Shown here piece by piece: positions 51,900 to 60,725 of a stretch of 64,000 bases of DNA. Under the pieces are notes generated by a model that saw nothing but the letters and a program-made list of their open reading frames with translations, was not told the DNA's origin and did no database searches. The stretch comes from AV40 sp035568175 (lineage in GTDB: Bacteria; Verrucomicrobiota; Verrucomicrobiia; Chthoniobacterales; UBA10450), in assembly GCA_035568175.1 (NCBI GenBank), contig DATMON010000006.1:23298-87297 (forward strand), read 5' to 3'. Numbering within the stretch: position 1 is the stretch's first letter; each line of letters begins with the position of its first letter. Position numbers and translations under genes: made by a program.

Positions 51900-52889
51900 T
51901 TTGATTTTGCTGGCGACGAATTTCTCCAGCTTCACGATGTCGGCCGCAAACTTGCGAATGCCTTCGGACAATTTCTCCGTCGCCATCGCGTTCTCGTTCA
52001 AGAGCCACCGGAAGTTTTTCTCATCCATTTCCAACTTGTCGATCTTCGCCGCCTTCGCTTTTTCCGGATCGAGCTTCCGTGTCACCAGATCGTACGACTC
52101 CGACAATTTATCGAGCAGCTCAGGGCTGATCGTGAGCAGGTCGCAGCCGGCCAGCTCCAGAATCTCTCCGGTATTGCGGAAGCTCGCGCCCATCACTTCG
52201 GTCTTGTAGCCGAACTTCTTGTAATAGGTGTAAATCTCGTCGACCGATTGCACGCCCGGATCTTCCGCGCCGACGTAATCGCGCTTGTTCGCCGCTTTGT
52301 ACCAATCGTAAATGCGACCCACGAACGGCGAGATTAGCTCAATCCCACCTTCCGCGCAGCGCACCGCCTGCGGCAGCGAAAACATCAGCGTCAGATTGCA
52401 GTTGATCCCCTCCTTCTCCAGCACCTCGCCCGCTGCGATGCCTTCCCACGTCGACGCAATCTTGATCAGCACGCGCTCGCGCGGAATCTTGCGCGCCTCG
52501 TAAAGCTTGATCAACTGACGCGCCTTGTCGATCGAGCCTTGCGTATCGAACGACAATCGCGCATCCGTTTCCGTCGAAACGCGACCGGGCACGATTTTCA
52601 AAATCTCGGTGCCGAACTGAACCAGAAGATGATCGATGATGTCTTCGATCTGGGCCGCGCCCTTCAATCCCGAATTCTTCCGATCGGCCAATACCTCGTC
52701 GAGCAGATGAAAATACTTTTCCTTTTGCGTCGCGGCGTAGATCAGACTCGGGTTGGTTGTCGCGTCGCGCGGTTTGAATTCCTTGATCGATTCGAAATCG
52801 CCCGTGTCTGCGACCACCACGGTAAATTTCTTCAGTTGCTCGAGTTGGCTCAGCTTAACTTTTTCTTCGTCGGCGACAGCAGTGCTCAT
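51897..52889 (-). CDS. tal: Transaldolase
   Basis: 330-residue pentose-phosphate enzyme transferring a dihydroxyacetone unit. DATTNPSLIYAATQ near residue 42, Schiff-base Lys in RVLIKIASTWEGIAA, and NLTLMFSLPQAVRCAEGG and ISPFVGRIYDWYK (subclass 1). The length matches TalB. Ribosome site GGAGG about 8 bp before ATG. Confidence 0.95.
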   Translation of the reverse strand: MSTAVADEEKVKLSQLEQLKKFTVVVADTGDFESIKEFKPRDATTNPSLIYAATQKEKYFHLLDEVLADRKNSGLKGAAQIEDIIDHLLVQFGTEILKIVPGRVSTETDARLSFDTQGSIDKARQLIKLYEARKIPRERVLIKIASTWEGIAAGEVLEKEGINCNLTLMFSLPQAVRCAEGGIELISPFVGRIYDWYKAANKRDYVGAEDPGVQSVDEIYTYYKKFGYKTEVMGASFRNTGEILELAGCDLLTISPELLDKLSESYDLVTRKLDPEKAKAAKIDKLEMDEKNFRWLLNENAMATEKLSEGIRKFAADIVKLEKFVASKIK

Positions 52890-52988
52890 AGGGAATCCTC
52901 CATTCCGTTAATTGGGTGCAGCGTCACGCTGCTTGGCTTGGGCTCAAAACGTACGCCCGCCGGTGAAGATCGACAACGACAAAGTCTA

Positions 52989-53017
52989 GTTGTAGCGACC
53001 GCTGTCCTGAGCGGCAG
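52989..53017. repeat. REP-like hairpin
   Basis: GTTGTAGCGACCGCTGTCCT followed by GAGCGGCAG, a diverged relative of the 39492 unit. It lies between tal and the cassette array, next to an AAGATCGACA copy (52966-52975). Confidence 0.6.
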
Positions 53018-53076
53018 ATTCGCCCGCCAGCGCAACTGATCACTCGCGAGAAATAACCAATAACGATTTAACCGAG

Positions 53077-53970
53077 TCATCGACTCGTCCGCGGAGTTGG
53101 CTGGACCGTCTGGTTAGGCCCGATTCGAATCTGTTCCAAGCTTGAACCTCTCCTATCGCGCAGATCGCGTGAGAGCGCCCACGAGCCCCCCCATAGCGCT
53201 ACGACAATGAACACGTCCGACCACTTGTCCGGGTCTTGAGTTGCGCCGGGGATGCGGAAAAAGTTGAGAACAGGCGGTAGGTGAATTGTTACGGTCCAGA
53301 GCGCGAACATCAATCCTACACCTAACGCCGCCCACCGCTGCAGAAATCCAGTGGCGAAGCTTACGCCTGCGGAGATGAAGGCTACGCCAAAGAAAGCAGT
53401 CCAGAACCGGTGCCAGGGAATCCAGCCAGGCACCATGCCGGCAATGAAAGTGAGAACCTGAAAATGGGCGATGCCAAAGACAATGAGCGCAAATGCAAGA
53501 AGATAGCGGCTCGCCCTGTGAAGCCATCTCGGAATGCCGACCAATCCAGGAGCGAGCCACGCCAGGCTGCCAATGGCGATTGGTTCGAGCGCATTCGTAC
53601 GCCACTCGGCGCTCATGAGGTTGGGACGTCGCGGCACGTCAAATGCGAGTCCGCAGAATAACATCAGAGCACCGAGTGTGATGGAAGACACCACCAGGGT
53701 GCGTTGAAAAAGAAAGCCTGCCCCGCAGAGGACTAAGATTGCTCCGACGAGGTAGGCCAAACTCGGAATACCCGGCACCCACGGAATTACCGGCACAACC
53801 TGAGAGTGTGGGCCAAGCGAATGACCAGAAATGTACGAGCAGATCAATGTCTCTATGCCCATCCCAATTATCGCCAACGAAAAGAGCAGGCGACCAAATC
53901 GTCCCAGCATAATCAACCACGTTATCGTGCCTTTTAGCTGATCTAGTCTCTTCTCACGCGGAATATTCAC
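53077..53970 (-). CDS. Cassette gene: DoxX-like membrane protein
   Basis: 297 residues with about eight TM helices in two similar halves (FGRLLFSLAIIGMGIETLIC...; YLLAFALIVFGIAHFQVLTF...), resembling DoxX/quinol-oxidase-subunit-like proteins. GTG start one base after a GCCTAAC/GTTAGGC core. The last residues (GPNQTVQPTPRTSR) are encoded by the next core and its arm, a typical sign of a gene running into an attC site. Function unknown. Confidence 0.7.
   Translation of the reverse strand: MNIPREKRLDQLKGTITWLIMLGRFGRLLFSLAIIGMGIETLICSYISGHSLGPHSQVVPVIPWVPGIPSLAYLVGAILVLCGAGFLFQRTLVVSSITLGALMLFCGLAFDVPRRPNLMSAEWRTNALEPIAIGSLAWLAPGLVGIPRWLHRASRYLLAFALIVFGIAHFQVLTFIAGMVPGWIPWHRFWTAFFGVAFISAGVSFATGFLQRWAALGVGLMFALWTVTIHLPPVLNFFRIPGATQDPDKWSDVFIVVALWGGSWALSRDLRDRRGSSLEQIRIGPNQTVQPTPRTSR
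53113..53119. other. attC-like core inside the last cassette gene
   Basis: GTTAGGC with the adjacent arm CCGTCTG. On the minus strand it is GCCTAAC, the core expected at a cassette gene's 3' end. The opposite arm and core are not recognised; it is a half-site or the array boundary. Confidence 0.45.
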
Positions 53971-53971
53971 G

Positions 53972-54227
53972 GCCTAACGAGAATCTACCGAAATGGGATG
54001 TCGGGAGATAGACGGGCAAGCCCGACAGGGCGAACACCGTGGGCAGGAACCCACGGGGTAGACGGAAAGGCCGTGAGGTAGCGGTAACTGAACGGGAGTA
54101 AATGCATCAATGAGCTGGGAAGATCATGAGTCAAAGAGATAAGCCACCCAGCACTTTGAAAGAGATGCCGCGCATTGCACAAGAAGTTACCACAAAGGGC
54201 TGGGTTGGGTTCATCATTTGGTTAGAC
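53972..54227. other. attC-like site 1 (extended)
   Basis: Core GCCTAAC at 53972-53978 and core GTTAGAC at 54221-54227. The proximal arms GATAAGCCACCCAGCACTTT (54138 region) and CAAAGGGCTGGGTTGGGTTC pair, with one extra base on the right. The inner left core is degraded (ATCATGAG in place of CTAACGAG), so the site may be a nested or expanded version. The 140 bp from here to 54368 hold nothing recognisable. Confidence 0.6.
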
Positions 54228-54367
54228 CGTAAGTGTCGCTTCATCACCGATACAGACAGTGTTTACTCGAGATACGCATCTTTGTTCCTCCGATGAGTGT
54301 CGCCTTCTGATTTAATCTGACTTGGGGATGCTTCGTCTCTATGCGCCAATGTCCGTCTACATTCTGA

Positions 54368-55957
54368 TCACTGGTTCCCGCGCGCCAGCCGGGTCAACTC
54401 AGCGGCCGGAATCAGACTGGATCCTCCGTTGAAAGCGAGGACCGTATAGGTGTAATTGGGCCAAGGGTTTTCCTGGAGCCAGATCTCCGGACGCAGTCCA
54501 GCAAGCTGCGGTTGAGGTGAGGTGATCGGTGGAAGAAGCACGAGAACAGGCGTTCCGTCTTCGAGCAAGGCGCTCAGTTCCTTGAGGTCCCGTACCTGGT
54601 TCGCAAGTGGCATGTGGGCCTGGTAATACAGATCCTCAAAGTTGCAGGTCTCCAAGTGGAAGTCGAACAGCACGTAACGACAATGTCGCTGCGCCAGTTC
54701 TGGGGCGAGCCGCTCGTAGATACCAAAAGGGGGATGAGTCCAGGCGGGACGGCCGAGGATACGCAGGGCCCTTAGGCAATCGGCACTGATCAGGACCGCA
54801 GCAACCGCCACACCGACCAATACCGCAGTGCGGGCGAGCTTGGGCACAACCCAGGCGAGGAGGAATGGACCGGATTCCAGGAACAGGCCGGCCAGCAACA
54901 CGGCCAAGAGCGGGAAGGGATAATAGATGTACTGGAACGGCTTGCCAGCCGCTGTTAGCGCGAGAAGGTAGCCGCCTGCGAGAAACAAAAGCAGGCCCCA
55001 TTCCTGTCGCCGGTGCCTAGCGACCCAAGAACCGACGGCACATGCGAACGCCGCCTCGACGAGTTTGAAAGCGCTTGACGAATGCCAGATGGCGCGGTGG
55101 CAGCAGAACGGATCGCGCACAGTCCGGTCGAGGGCTCGTTCCAACGAGTTGTATATGAAAAGGCTGTACAAACAACCGTTGCCCAGCCGCCGCCATAGCA
55201 GGAAGTACCAGGGTGCGGCAAGCAACGTGGCGATCGCGGCTGCTAGAACCGGTCCGGCTGTGCGGACCGCCAACGACTCGCCTCGCCGGTGTATAAGCCA
55301 ATGGAGGGTGATGAGTGCGAAAAAGAAAACTCCGAAAACCGGGGGCTTCGTTAGGCAAGCTAGCCCAATGCACACCCCGAGCAGGCCCCACGCGGAATAG
55401 GCGCGCCCGGGCTTAATATACAACCACGCATAACACAACGTCGCGGCGGTGACGAAGAATGTCAGCATCGCATCCATCCCGCCAAAGCGAATACCATGGT
55501 CGAAAAGAAAGCCGCGATTAAAAACCAGTAACAGGCCCGCCAGCAACCCCGCCTCCGGTCGGAATAGGAATGTCCCGAGGGCAAATGCCAGCAGCACGCA
55601 GCCTATTCCGGATACCGCAGACCAGAACCGATACCAAAGTGGCGACTCATCGAACCACGGCGCGGCCGCCACGGTGAGCCAATTGTAAAGCGGGGTGGCA
55701 TTCAAATGGGGGTTATCGCCAATGAATGGTACGACCCAATCACCCGTCGCGCGCATGTGATCGGTCGTGCAGGCGAAGGCTGCTTCGTCGCCGAAGAGAG
55801 TACCGGCATGCAAGCGAAAGAAGCAAAACTCACTAGCCAAGATTGTTAGGGCGAGAGCATAGACGATGATTCGTCCGTATCGACACGCCAGCAGGGAAGC
55901 CCAGCGCGAGCAGAAGTATGCCGAGACCACATCCCTGGTAAGTTTGGGGCTGGTCAT
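54368..55957 (-). CDS. Cassette gene: ArnT/PMT-like glycosyltransferase
   Basis: A 529-residue GT-C membrane enzyme. The first extracytoplasmic loop has the catalytic-type acidic pair (HAGTLFGDEAAFACTTDHMR), followed by ~11 TM helices, GLACLTKPPVFGVFFFALIT and a soluble C-terminal domain. It transfers a sugar from a polyprenyl carrier to lipid A, protein or glycan in the family; the acceptor is unknown. Its ATG overlaps the attC core at 55956-55962. At 1.6 kb it is large for a cassette. Confidence 0.78.
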   Translation of the reverse strand: MTSPKLTRDVVSAYFCSRWASLLACRYGRIIVYALALTILASEFCFFRLHAGTLFGDEAAFACTTDHMRATGDWVVPFIGDNPHLNATPLYNWLTVAAAPWFDESPLWYRFWSAVSGIGCVLLAFALGTFLFRPEAGLLAGLLLVFNRGFLFDHGIRFGGMDAMLTFFVTAATLCYAWLYIKPGRAYSAWGLLGVCIGLACLTKPPVFGVFFFALITLHWLIHRRGESLAVRTAGPVLAAAIATLLAAPWYFLLWRRLGNGCLYSLFIYNSLERALDRTVRDPFCCHRAIWHSSSAFKLVEAAFACAVGSWVARHRRQEWGLLLFLAGGYLLALTAAGKPFQYIYYPFPLLAVLLAGLFLESGPFLLAWVVPKLARTAVLVGVAVAAVLISADCLRALRILGRPAWTHPPFGIYERLAPELAQRHCRYVLFDFHLETCNFEDLYYQAHMPLANQVRDLKELSALLEDGTPVLVLLPPITSPQPQLAGLRPEIWLQENPWPNYTYTVLAFNGGSSLIPAAELTRLARGNQ

Positions 55958-56166
55958 CTAGCGAGAACAATCTCAGCCACCGCTTGCGGGGGCGAGCTTT
56001 CTTAAACTCTCAACAACCATCTCTCAATCCTGCCGCCATGCGGCAATCTACAGTCGGGCACATTTTCGATGAACTAGCGGGAGCGTAACTCTCAACTTTC
56101 TTAGGGCAACGGCCAACGCGCTTGCTCGCGAAAGCTTTCGGAGCAGGCTTCATCGACTGGTTAGGG
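55956..56166. other. attC-like site 2, with a 94-bp insertion in its loop
   Basis: Core ATCTAGC at 55956 (one mismatch to RYYYAAC) and GTTAGGG at 56160-56166. The stop codon of the FG-GAP gene lies in the latter. Arms CTCAGCCAC and GGCTTCATCGA pair with a one-base bulge. The loop contains a 94-bp block (56004-56097) repeated in site 4. Confidence 0.65.
56004..56097. repeat. 94-bp repeat, copy 1
   Basis: Begins AAACTCTCAACAACCATCTC and ends AGCGTAACTCTCAACT. Copy 2 is at 59964-60057 with about five differences. Both lie in the loop of an attC-like site. An internal hairpin GCCGCCATGCGGC is present. Confidence 0.85.
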
Positions 56167-59100
56167 CGGCGATGGAAGAGCTGTTCCCGATTTAGACTGC
56201 ACAAGCGCAATGTCTGAACTATTAATCACGCCGTTGACGGTCACGTCTTCACGGAAATTCAAATTCGTCACCGGCTGACCGGACTGCGATTGGGTTTGGG
56301 CAATATCGCTCGAATTGACAACACCGTTACCGGTCGTGTCGCCGATAAGGACGCCCATAGAAGCTGAAACTGCGCTGCTGAAGTTGCCGGCCGCGTCGGT
56401 CAGTTTAGTTAAGCTAACCGTGATAACTTGAGCATTGGTTACTCCAGTGAGATTCACGATGTAAGTGTGTGCGTCAGTAGGACCGACGTAACTACTAGCT
56501 ACTGAGCCTGTGCCAGTGGTAACGCTCGCTCTGCCCACAGTTGTGAGCGGGTTTATAAAAGTGAACACCAGCGTATAATCCCCGTTCGTCCCGCCGCTGC
56601 GACACTCAATTCCGCTGCCACCGGTCAGATCAATATCGAATGGACCGGCCGAGCCATGAACTCTTCGCGAAACAATCCGATTGATCGGCACTCCAGTTGT
56701 GGTGTTGCGCAAAACCGAGGCGGTTTGCTCAAAAATGTGCGTGGCAACAATATCTGGTTTGCCTTTGCCGGTCAGATCGCCCGCCGCGATGAAAGCCGGA
56801 TATCCCCAGCTAACCCAGCCAAATGGACGCGGCGTATCGTCCGTTTCTTGTACAGCCGGCACAAAAGTGCCATCACCCTTTCCGATCAATAGCGTGATCG
56901 TGTAATCGTTCAGATTGTTAACGGCGACATCGACTTTGCCGTCACCATTGAAATCGGCGGCAACGATGCCTTCCGTGCCGGCACCCGTCACATAAGTACC
57001 AGCCGGTGTGAATGTGCCGTCGCCGTGACCCTTTAAAATCATGACTTCGCCTTTCGAAAAATTCGCTACTGCGAGGTCCTGCTCACCGTTTCCGAAATCG
57101 GCGGAAACGATTCCGTCGCCTCCGCTGCCGTAGAAACCGCCCCATAAGACCTGGGTGGTCGCCGATCCGAAAGTTCCATCGCCGTTACCCATCAAAATAG
57201 ACACGGTGGTCGCACCAGTTGGGCTGGTGTAATCGCCCCCATTCACGACAGCCAGGTCCATTTTGCCGTCATGATTGAAATCACGGGCAACAACGCCACT
57301 GGGATTGATGCCGACCGGATAGACTCCTGCGACTTGGAAACTCAAGTTGCCCGGCGTACTTTGATTGAGCAAGACCGAGACGGTGCCGTCGGTGACATTC
57401 GTTACCGCGACGTCGAGTTTGCCGTCGCCGTTGAAATCAGCCAAGGCGAGCGAAGTTGGGCCCTGGCCGACCGCGACAGTGATTGCCGGCTGGAAAGTGT
57501 GATCGCCATTTCCTTTTAGAAGTGAAACCGTGTTCTCAACGGCATTGACAACGACGAGATCCTTTTTGCCGTTTCCAGTTAAATCAGCGGCCTGAACCGC
57601 GATCGCTCGCGCGCCGACTTCATACTGCTGCTCAGTTCCGAAAGTACCGTCCCCGTTGCCAGGGAAGACGGAAATGGTTCCGTGAGGATTCACTGTTCCC
57701 GCTGTCGGATTGATCGTGGGAGGAACCGGGACCTGACCATTGGTCAAATTTTCGATTGGATAACCCCAGTTTGTGGTAACCAGATCCAGTTTGCCGTTGC
57801 CCGTTAGATCAGACAGCGTCAGGCCGATGGGATTGGTAGGATTCGCGGCGTTGTTGTTAACCGCGACATCCGAAAATTCCGCCGGTGCCGGTCCAAAATC
57901 TCCGTTCCCACGATTGAGCAAAATGGTCATATAATTCGCGGTGTGGCCGAGGACGCCCTCCGCAGTGCCGAGCACAATGTCAGGTAGACCGTCGCCATTT
58001 ACGTCGGCCAAGATCAGACCTTCGTCGTCATATTGCGGTAAAGGATAGACCACCGGAGTGGTTCGAAACGTGCCATCGCCGTTCCCGAAAAAGATGCCGA
58101 GGGTTGTGCCATAGCCGCTCGTGACCACCAGGTCGAGATGGCCGCTGTTTGTCAGCTTTGCCGTCGCGACGTGACCGCCGCCGAATCCGGTTTGATGCTG
58201 AGTGTTCAGATAGGTGACCGGTGCGAGAAATGATCCGGTGCCAGTGCCGAGTAGGACGTCAACCCGTTCGCCATCTTCGGCCGCGGCGATATCAAGATTC
58301 CCGTCACCGTTGAAATCGCCGATGACAAAATCGACGAGTCCGTTGGCGATCGGCCCCGGTGGCGTCACCGAGATGATCGTCGAAGGCTCTTCCAGAACGA
58401 TGTAAGGTGGCAAGAACGTGCCGTTCCCATTGTTAATTGAAACGGCGATTTCGTCGGTGGTCCTCAGGATCAGATCGGGTTTGCCGTCATTGTTTACGTC
58501 GGCAACACGCACGCCTTGAAGGAACGGCAGGCCGGGATAATACAGCGGCGCATCAAAGGTCCCATCGCCATGGCCGATCAATACCGCGATATTGTTTAGG
58601 GCGTCGGCGGTTTGGCCATCGGTGGCGCCAACGACGATTAGATCTCCTTTACCGTCGCCGTTCACATCCGCAATTGCTACACCGGTTGGCGCATTCGGTA
58701 AGGGAATGACGATTGGAGCTTGGAAAGTGCCATCGCCGTTGCCGAGCAGCACGGCGACTCCGGTTGCATTGGAGCCAGCATTTACTACTACCAGGTCTTC
58801 CGGCCTGTTTTTTCCGCGCAACCGTCCACTCGCAATATTAGCGACGCATTGACCGGCCGGATATGTCACCGGCGGCTGAAAACCACCGTGCCCATCGCCG
58901 AGATAGACGGCGATCGCGTCTCCGCTGGGATTGGCACAATAAAATCCGGCGGTCGCGAAATCCGGGATGCCGTCACCGTTGAAATCGCCAGTAACCACGG
59001 AAAGCATTCCCGCACCGCCGACCTGCGGGCCGGCGACGGAGTAAACACGCGGCGCCGCGAAATTTAGTTGCGGCGAAATTAAAGAAGCAGTCGAAGCAGA

Positions 59101-59292
59101 AACGGTTTGGCTTACGGTGGCGACAGGAAACCGTTGAGCGCTCGTAGTTTTATGCTTCGGAGCCGCGGGTGATGCACCAACTCCCAGGGCCAGTACGAAC
59201 AAGCCCGCCAAAACCAAGAATCTTCCAAACGCCCTCACTTTTCTTTTCGCAGCAAATTCGAATTTTTCCTTTGAATTCGAAAATGGGCGCAA
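56161..59292 (-). CDS. Cassette gene: FG-GAP/VCBS propeller with dockerin-like tail
   Basis: Up to 1043 residues. A basic start and signal peptide (GRFLVLAGLFVLALGVGASP) are followed by about fifteen FG-GAP repeats of the type GDFNGDGxxDxA and GNGDGTFxxP, with Ca-binding DxNGDG loops as in integrin-type propellers. The C-terminal module is the same as in the propellers at 22974 and 24754 (RVHGSAGPFDIDL, IECRSGG, GDTTGNGVVNSSDI, DVTVNGVINSSDI). A GTG at 59238 may be the true start. This is very large for an integron cassette. Confidence 0.8.
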   Translation of the reverse strand: MRPFSNSKEKFEFAAKRKVRAFGRFLVLAGLFVLALGVGASPAAPKHKTTSAQRFPVATVSQTVSASTASLISPQLNFAAPRVYSVAGPQVGGAGMLSVVTGDFNGDGIPDFATAGFYCANPSGDAIAVYLGDGHGGFQPPVTYPAGQCVANIASGRLRGKNRPEDLVVVNAGSNATGVAVLLGNGDGTFQAPIVIPLPNAPTGVAIADVNGDGKGDLIVVGATDGQTADALNNIAVLIGHGDGTFDAPLYYPGLPFLQGVRVADVNNDGKPDLILRTTDEIAVSINNGNGTFLPPYIVLEEPSTIISVTPPGPIANGLVDFVIGDFNGDGNLDIAAAEDGERVDVLLGTGTGSFLAPVTYLNTQHQTGFGGGHVATAKLTNSGHLDLVVTSGYGTTLGIFFGNGDGTFRTTPVVYPLPQYDDEGLILADVNGDGLPDIVLGTAEGVLGHTANYMTILLNRGNGDFGPAPAEFSDVAVNNNAANPTNPIGLTLSDLTGNGKLDLVTTNWGYPIENLTNGQVPVPPTINPTAGTVNPHGTISVFPGNGDGTFGTEQQYEVGARAIAVQAADLTGNGKKDLVVVNAVENTVSLLKGNGDHTFQPAITVAVGQGPTSLALADFNGDGKLDVAVTNVTDGTVSVLLNQSTPGNLSFQVAGVYPVGINPSGVVARDFNHDGKMDLAVVNGGDYTSPTGATTVSILMGNGDGTFGSATTQVLWGGFYGSGGDGIVSADFGNGEQDLAVANFSKGEVMILKGHGDGTFTPAGTYVTGAGTEGIVAADFNGDGKVDVAVNNLNDYTITLLIGKGDGTFVPAVQETDDTPRPFGWVSWGYPAFIAAGDLTGKGKPDIVATHIFEQTASVLRNTTTGVPINRIVSRRVHGSAGPFDIDLTGGSGIECRSGGTNGDYTLVFTFINPLTTVGRASVTTGTGSVASSYVGPTDAHTYIVNLTGVTNAQVITVSLTKLTDAAGNFSSAVSASMGVLIGDTTGNGVVNSSDIAQTQSQSGQPVTNLNFREDVTVNGVINSSDIALVQSKSGTALPSPP

Positions 59293-59365
59293 AAGTGGCC
59301 GTGCCCTGAAAACAAAATTTAAAACGGATTCAGTTGCGTCGTTTCCTACCCACGGAAGTAGCGAG

Positions 59366-59469
59366 ACCTAACGAGAATGAGATGAGCGACCTAGCGCTTT
59401 GAAAATCCGGAGGCGCATCACCGAGAGCTTACAACAAAGTGCTGGGTTCGCTCCATCGACTGGTTACAC
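59366..59469. other. attC-like site 3
   Basis: Core ACCTAAC (59366-59372) and right core GTTACAC (59463-59469, one mismatch to GTTRRRY). Arms GATGAGCGACC and TTCGCTCCATCGA pair with an extra C on the right. CGCTTTG and CAAAGTG extend the stem. Confidence 0.65.
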
Positions 59470-59483
59470 GGCTTCCGTGGCCG

Positions 59484-59912
59484 CTAATGTGGCGCTGAAG
59501 CATAAGTTAGCGGGAACTCAGTAGGCTTCCAAGTAGGATACGAGAACGAGGCAATAGCATCGATGACTGCTTTGCGAACCGGCCGCTTCTGCGCTCGTAG
59601 GACGCGAGAGAATGGTCGGTCGCCCCAGCGCTGCAACAAACCGAGCAGGATGACACAGTGACCTTCCGCTGCAGCGCCATCGAACCAACCAGTGTCGGTG
59701 AAGCGAAAAAGCGTGGCCAAACCTGCGGGATCCTCGGCGATAGCGCGATCGAGTGAATGTGCGTAGTCGATTCCGGCGTGCTTTCCGGCAGTAACACAAG
59801 GACCAGTGGCCCATTCCCGCAGCTGCGCGGCGGTGGGCGGCGGATCGAGCGCAAGCGCGTCCTGGCTAACCGCACAAAGCAAAACGACTGTCGCTACACG
59901 CAACATGCACAT
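59484..59912 (-). CDS. Cassette gene: small exported hypothetical protein
   Basis: 142 residues from MCMLRVATVVLLCAV, with a signal peptide ending near DALALDPP. The mature part (TAAQLREWATGPCVTAGKHA, DPAGLATLFRFTDTGWFDGA, HCVILLGLLQRWGDRPFSRV) is helical with two Cys. Start 3 bp from the attC core. No family recognised. Confidence 0.6.
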   Translation of the reverse strand: MCMLRVATVVLLCAVSQDALALDPPPTAAQLREWATGPCVTAGKHAGIDYAHSLDRAIAEDPAGLATLFRFTDTGWFDGAAAEGHCVILLGLLQRWGDRPFSRVLRAQKRPVRKAVIDAIASFSYPTWKPTEFPLTYASAPH

Positions 59913-59915
59913 GAC

Positions 59916-60101
59916 GTCTAACGAGACCAAGCTGAGCGACGGCTGACGATCGCGGGCTTTGCAAAACTCTCAACTATCATCTCTCAATCCTGCCGCCATG
60001 CGGCAATCTACAGTCGGGCACATTCTCGATGAACTAGCGGGAGCGTAACCCTCAACTGTTCTTCACGCCGGTCCGCGGTTCGCTCCAGCGCTTGGTTAGG
60101 C
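59916..60101. other. attC-like site 4, with the second 94-bp repeat
   Basis: Core GTCTAAC (59916-59922) and GTTAGGC (60095-60101), both consensus. Arms AAGCTGAGCGACGGC and GTTCGCTCCAGCGCTTG pair with an extra C on the right (TCGCTCCAG against TCGCTCAG). The loop carries the 94-bp repeat at 59964-60057. Confidence 0.75.
59964..60057. repeat. 94-bp repeat, copy 2
   Basis: About 95 percent identical to 56004-56097 by eye. The differences are clustered near the start (CAACTATCAT against CAACAACCAT), with two single changes later. Confidence 0.85.
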
Positions 60102-60111
60102 TTCGTTTCCA

Positions 60112-60618
60112 TTAGCCAATCTTGAAAGCGCCCAAGGGCCTGGCTTCGGGATGTGGCTTCCTAGTCAAAATGACTTTCTCCACGTAGTCGCGGTATTCGT
60201 TCCCGAAAACGTATCCGCGTTCCTTCCAAAACTCTTTGCCCCCGGGAGCAGCAAGCAAATTCATGGTGAGCAACTCCCAGCCGGCCCAAAGCGGAGGAGA
60301 CAATGCCTTTTCCTGCCACTGATAAAAGGCATTCTGGGAAAAGGATATAAATGCCATGAAAGTCTCTATGAATTGCGCCTTCTCCGTTTCATCCAGTGAC
60401 GAATAGTCCTTCAGCCCCTTGATCGCGATGCGGTTGAGCTCGGCATCCCCCATCAGATTCATATACCAATCCGCATAGTTATCGTGGACTGCTTGCGCGG
60501 TGGCGGAGCGAACGGCGCTCGTGTTCCCCTTGATCTGAAATCCAACGTAGAATAGCGAAATGACGACGGCGATCGCGCCAATCACTTGCGCGAGATTACT
60601 CCAGTCTTGAAGCGTCAT
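60112..60618 (-). CDS. Cassette gene: single-TM hypothetical protein
   Basis: 168 residues from MTLQDWSNLAQVIGAIAVVI. N-terminal TM helix (LAQVIGAIAVVISLFYVGFQ), then a long helical cytoplasmic domain (SAVRSATAQAVHDNYADWYM, IAIKGLKDYSSLDETEKAQF, FWKERGYVFGNEYRDYVEKV). This type is common among environmental gene cassettes, in my recollection, with no known function. The ATG lies 2 bp from the core of site 5. Confidence 0.65.
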   Translation of the reverse strand: MTLQDWSNLAQVIGAIAVVISLFYVGFQIKGNTSAVRSATAQAVHDNYADWYMNLMGDAELNRIAIKGLKDYSSLDETEKAQFIETFMAFISFSQNAFYQWQEKALSPPLWAGWELLTMNLLAAPGGKEFWKERGYVFGNEYRDYVEKVILTRKPHPEARPLGAFKIG

Positions 60619-60620
60619 AG

Positions 60621-60725
60621 GGCTAATGAGAAAAAGATAGGCCACCCAGCACTTTGGAAATCAGTGTGCGCATTGATCGAGATCTTAACACAAAGTGCTG
60701 GGTCGGCTTCATCGATTGGTTAGAC
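60621..60725. other. attC-like site 5
   Basis: Left core GGCTAAT (degenerate) and right core GTTAGAC (60719-60725). The stop codon of the next cassette gene is TAA within the right core. Arms AGATAGGCCACCCAGCACTT and AAGTGCTGGGTCGGCTTCAT pair closely, with a bulged base on the right. Confidence 0.7.

Larger units (their letters stand above)
1042..52975. repeat. Scattered decamer AAGATCGACA / TGTCGATCTT, 22 copies
   Basis: Plus orientation at 4341, 7828, 10048, 15439, 32860, 36254, 44658, 49738, 50304, 52966. Minus orientation at 1042, 3021, 12872, 16520, 31225, 33204, 37853, 38186, 39454, 42131, 51688, 52037. Three are clearly outside genes (4341, 50304, 52966). None lie between 16530 and 31224 or after 52975. 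Positions were read by eye and a few could be missed. Confidence 0.75.
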
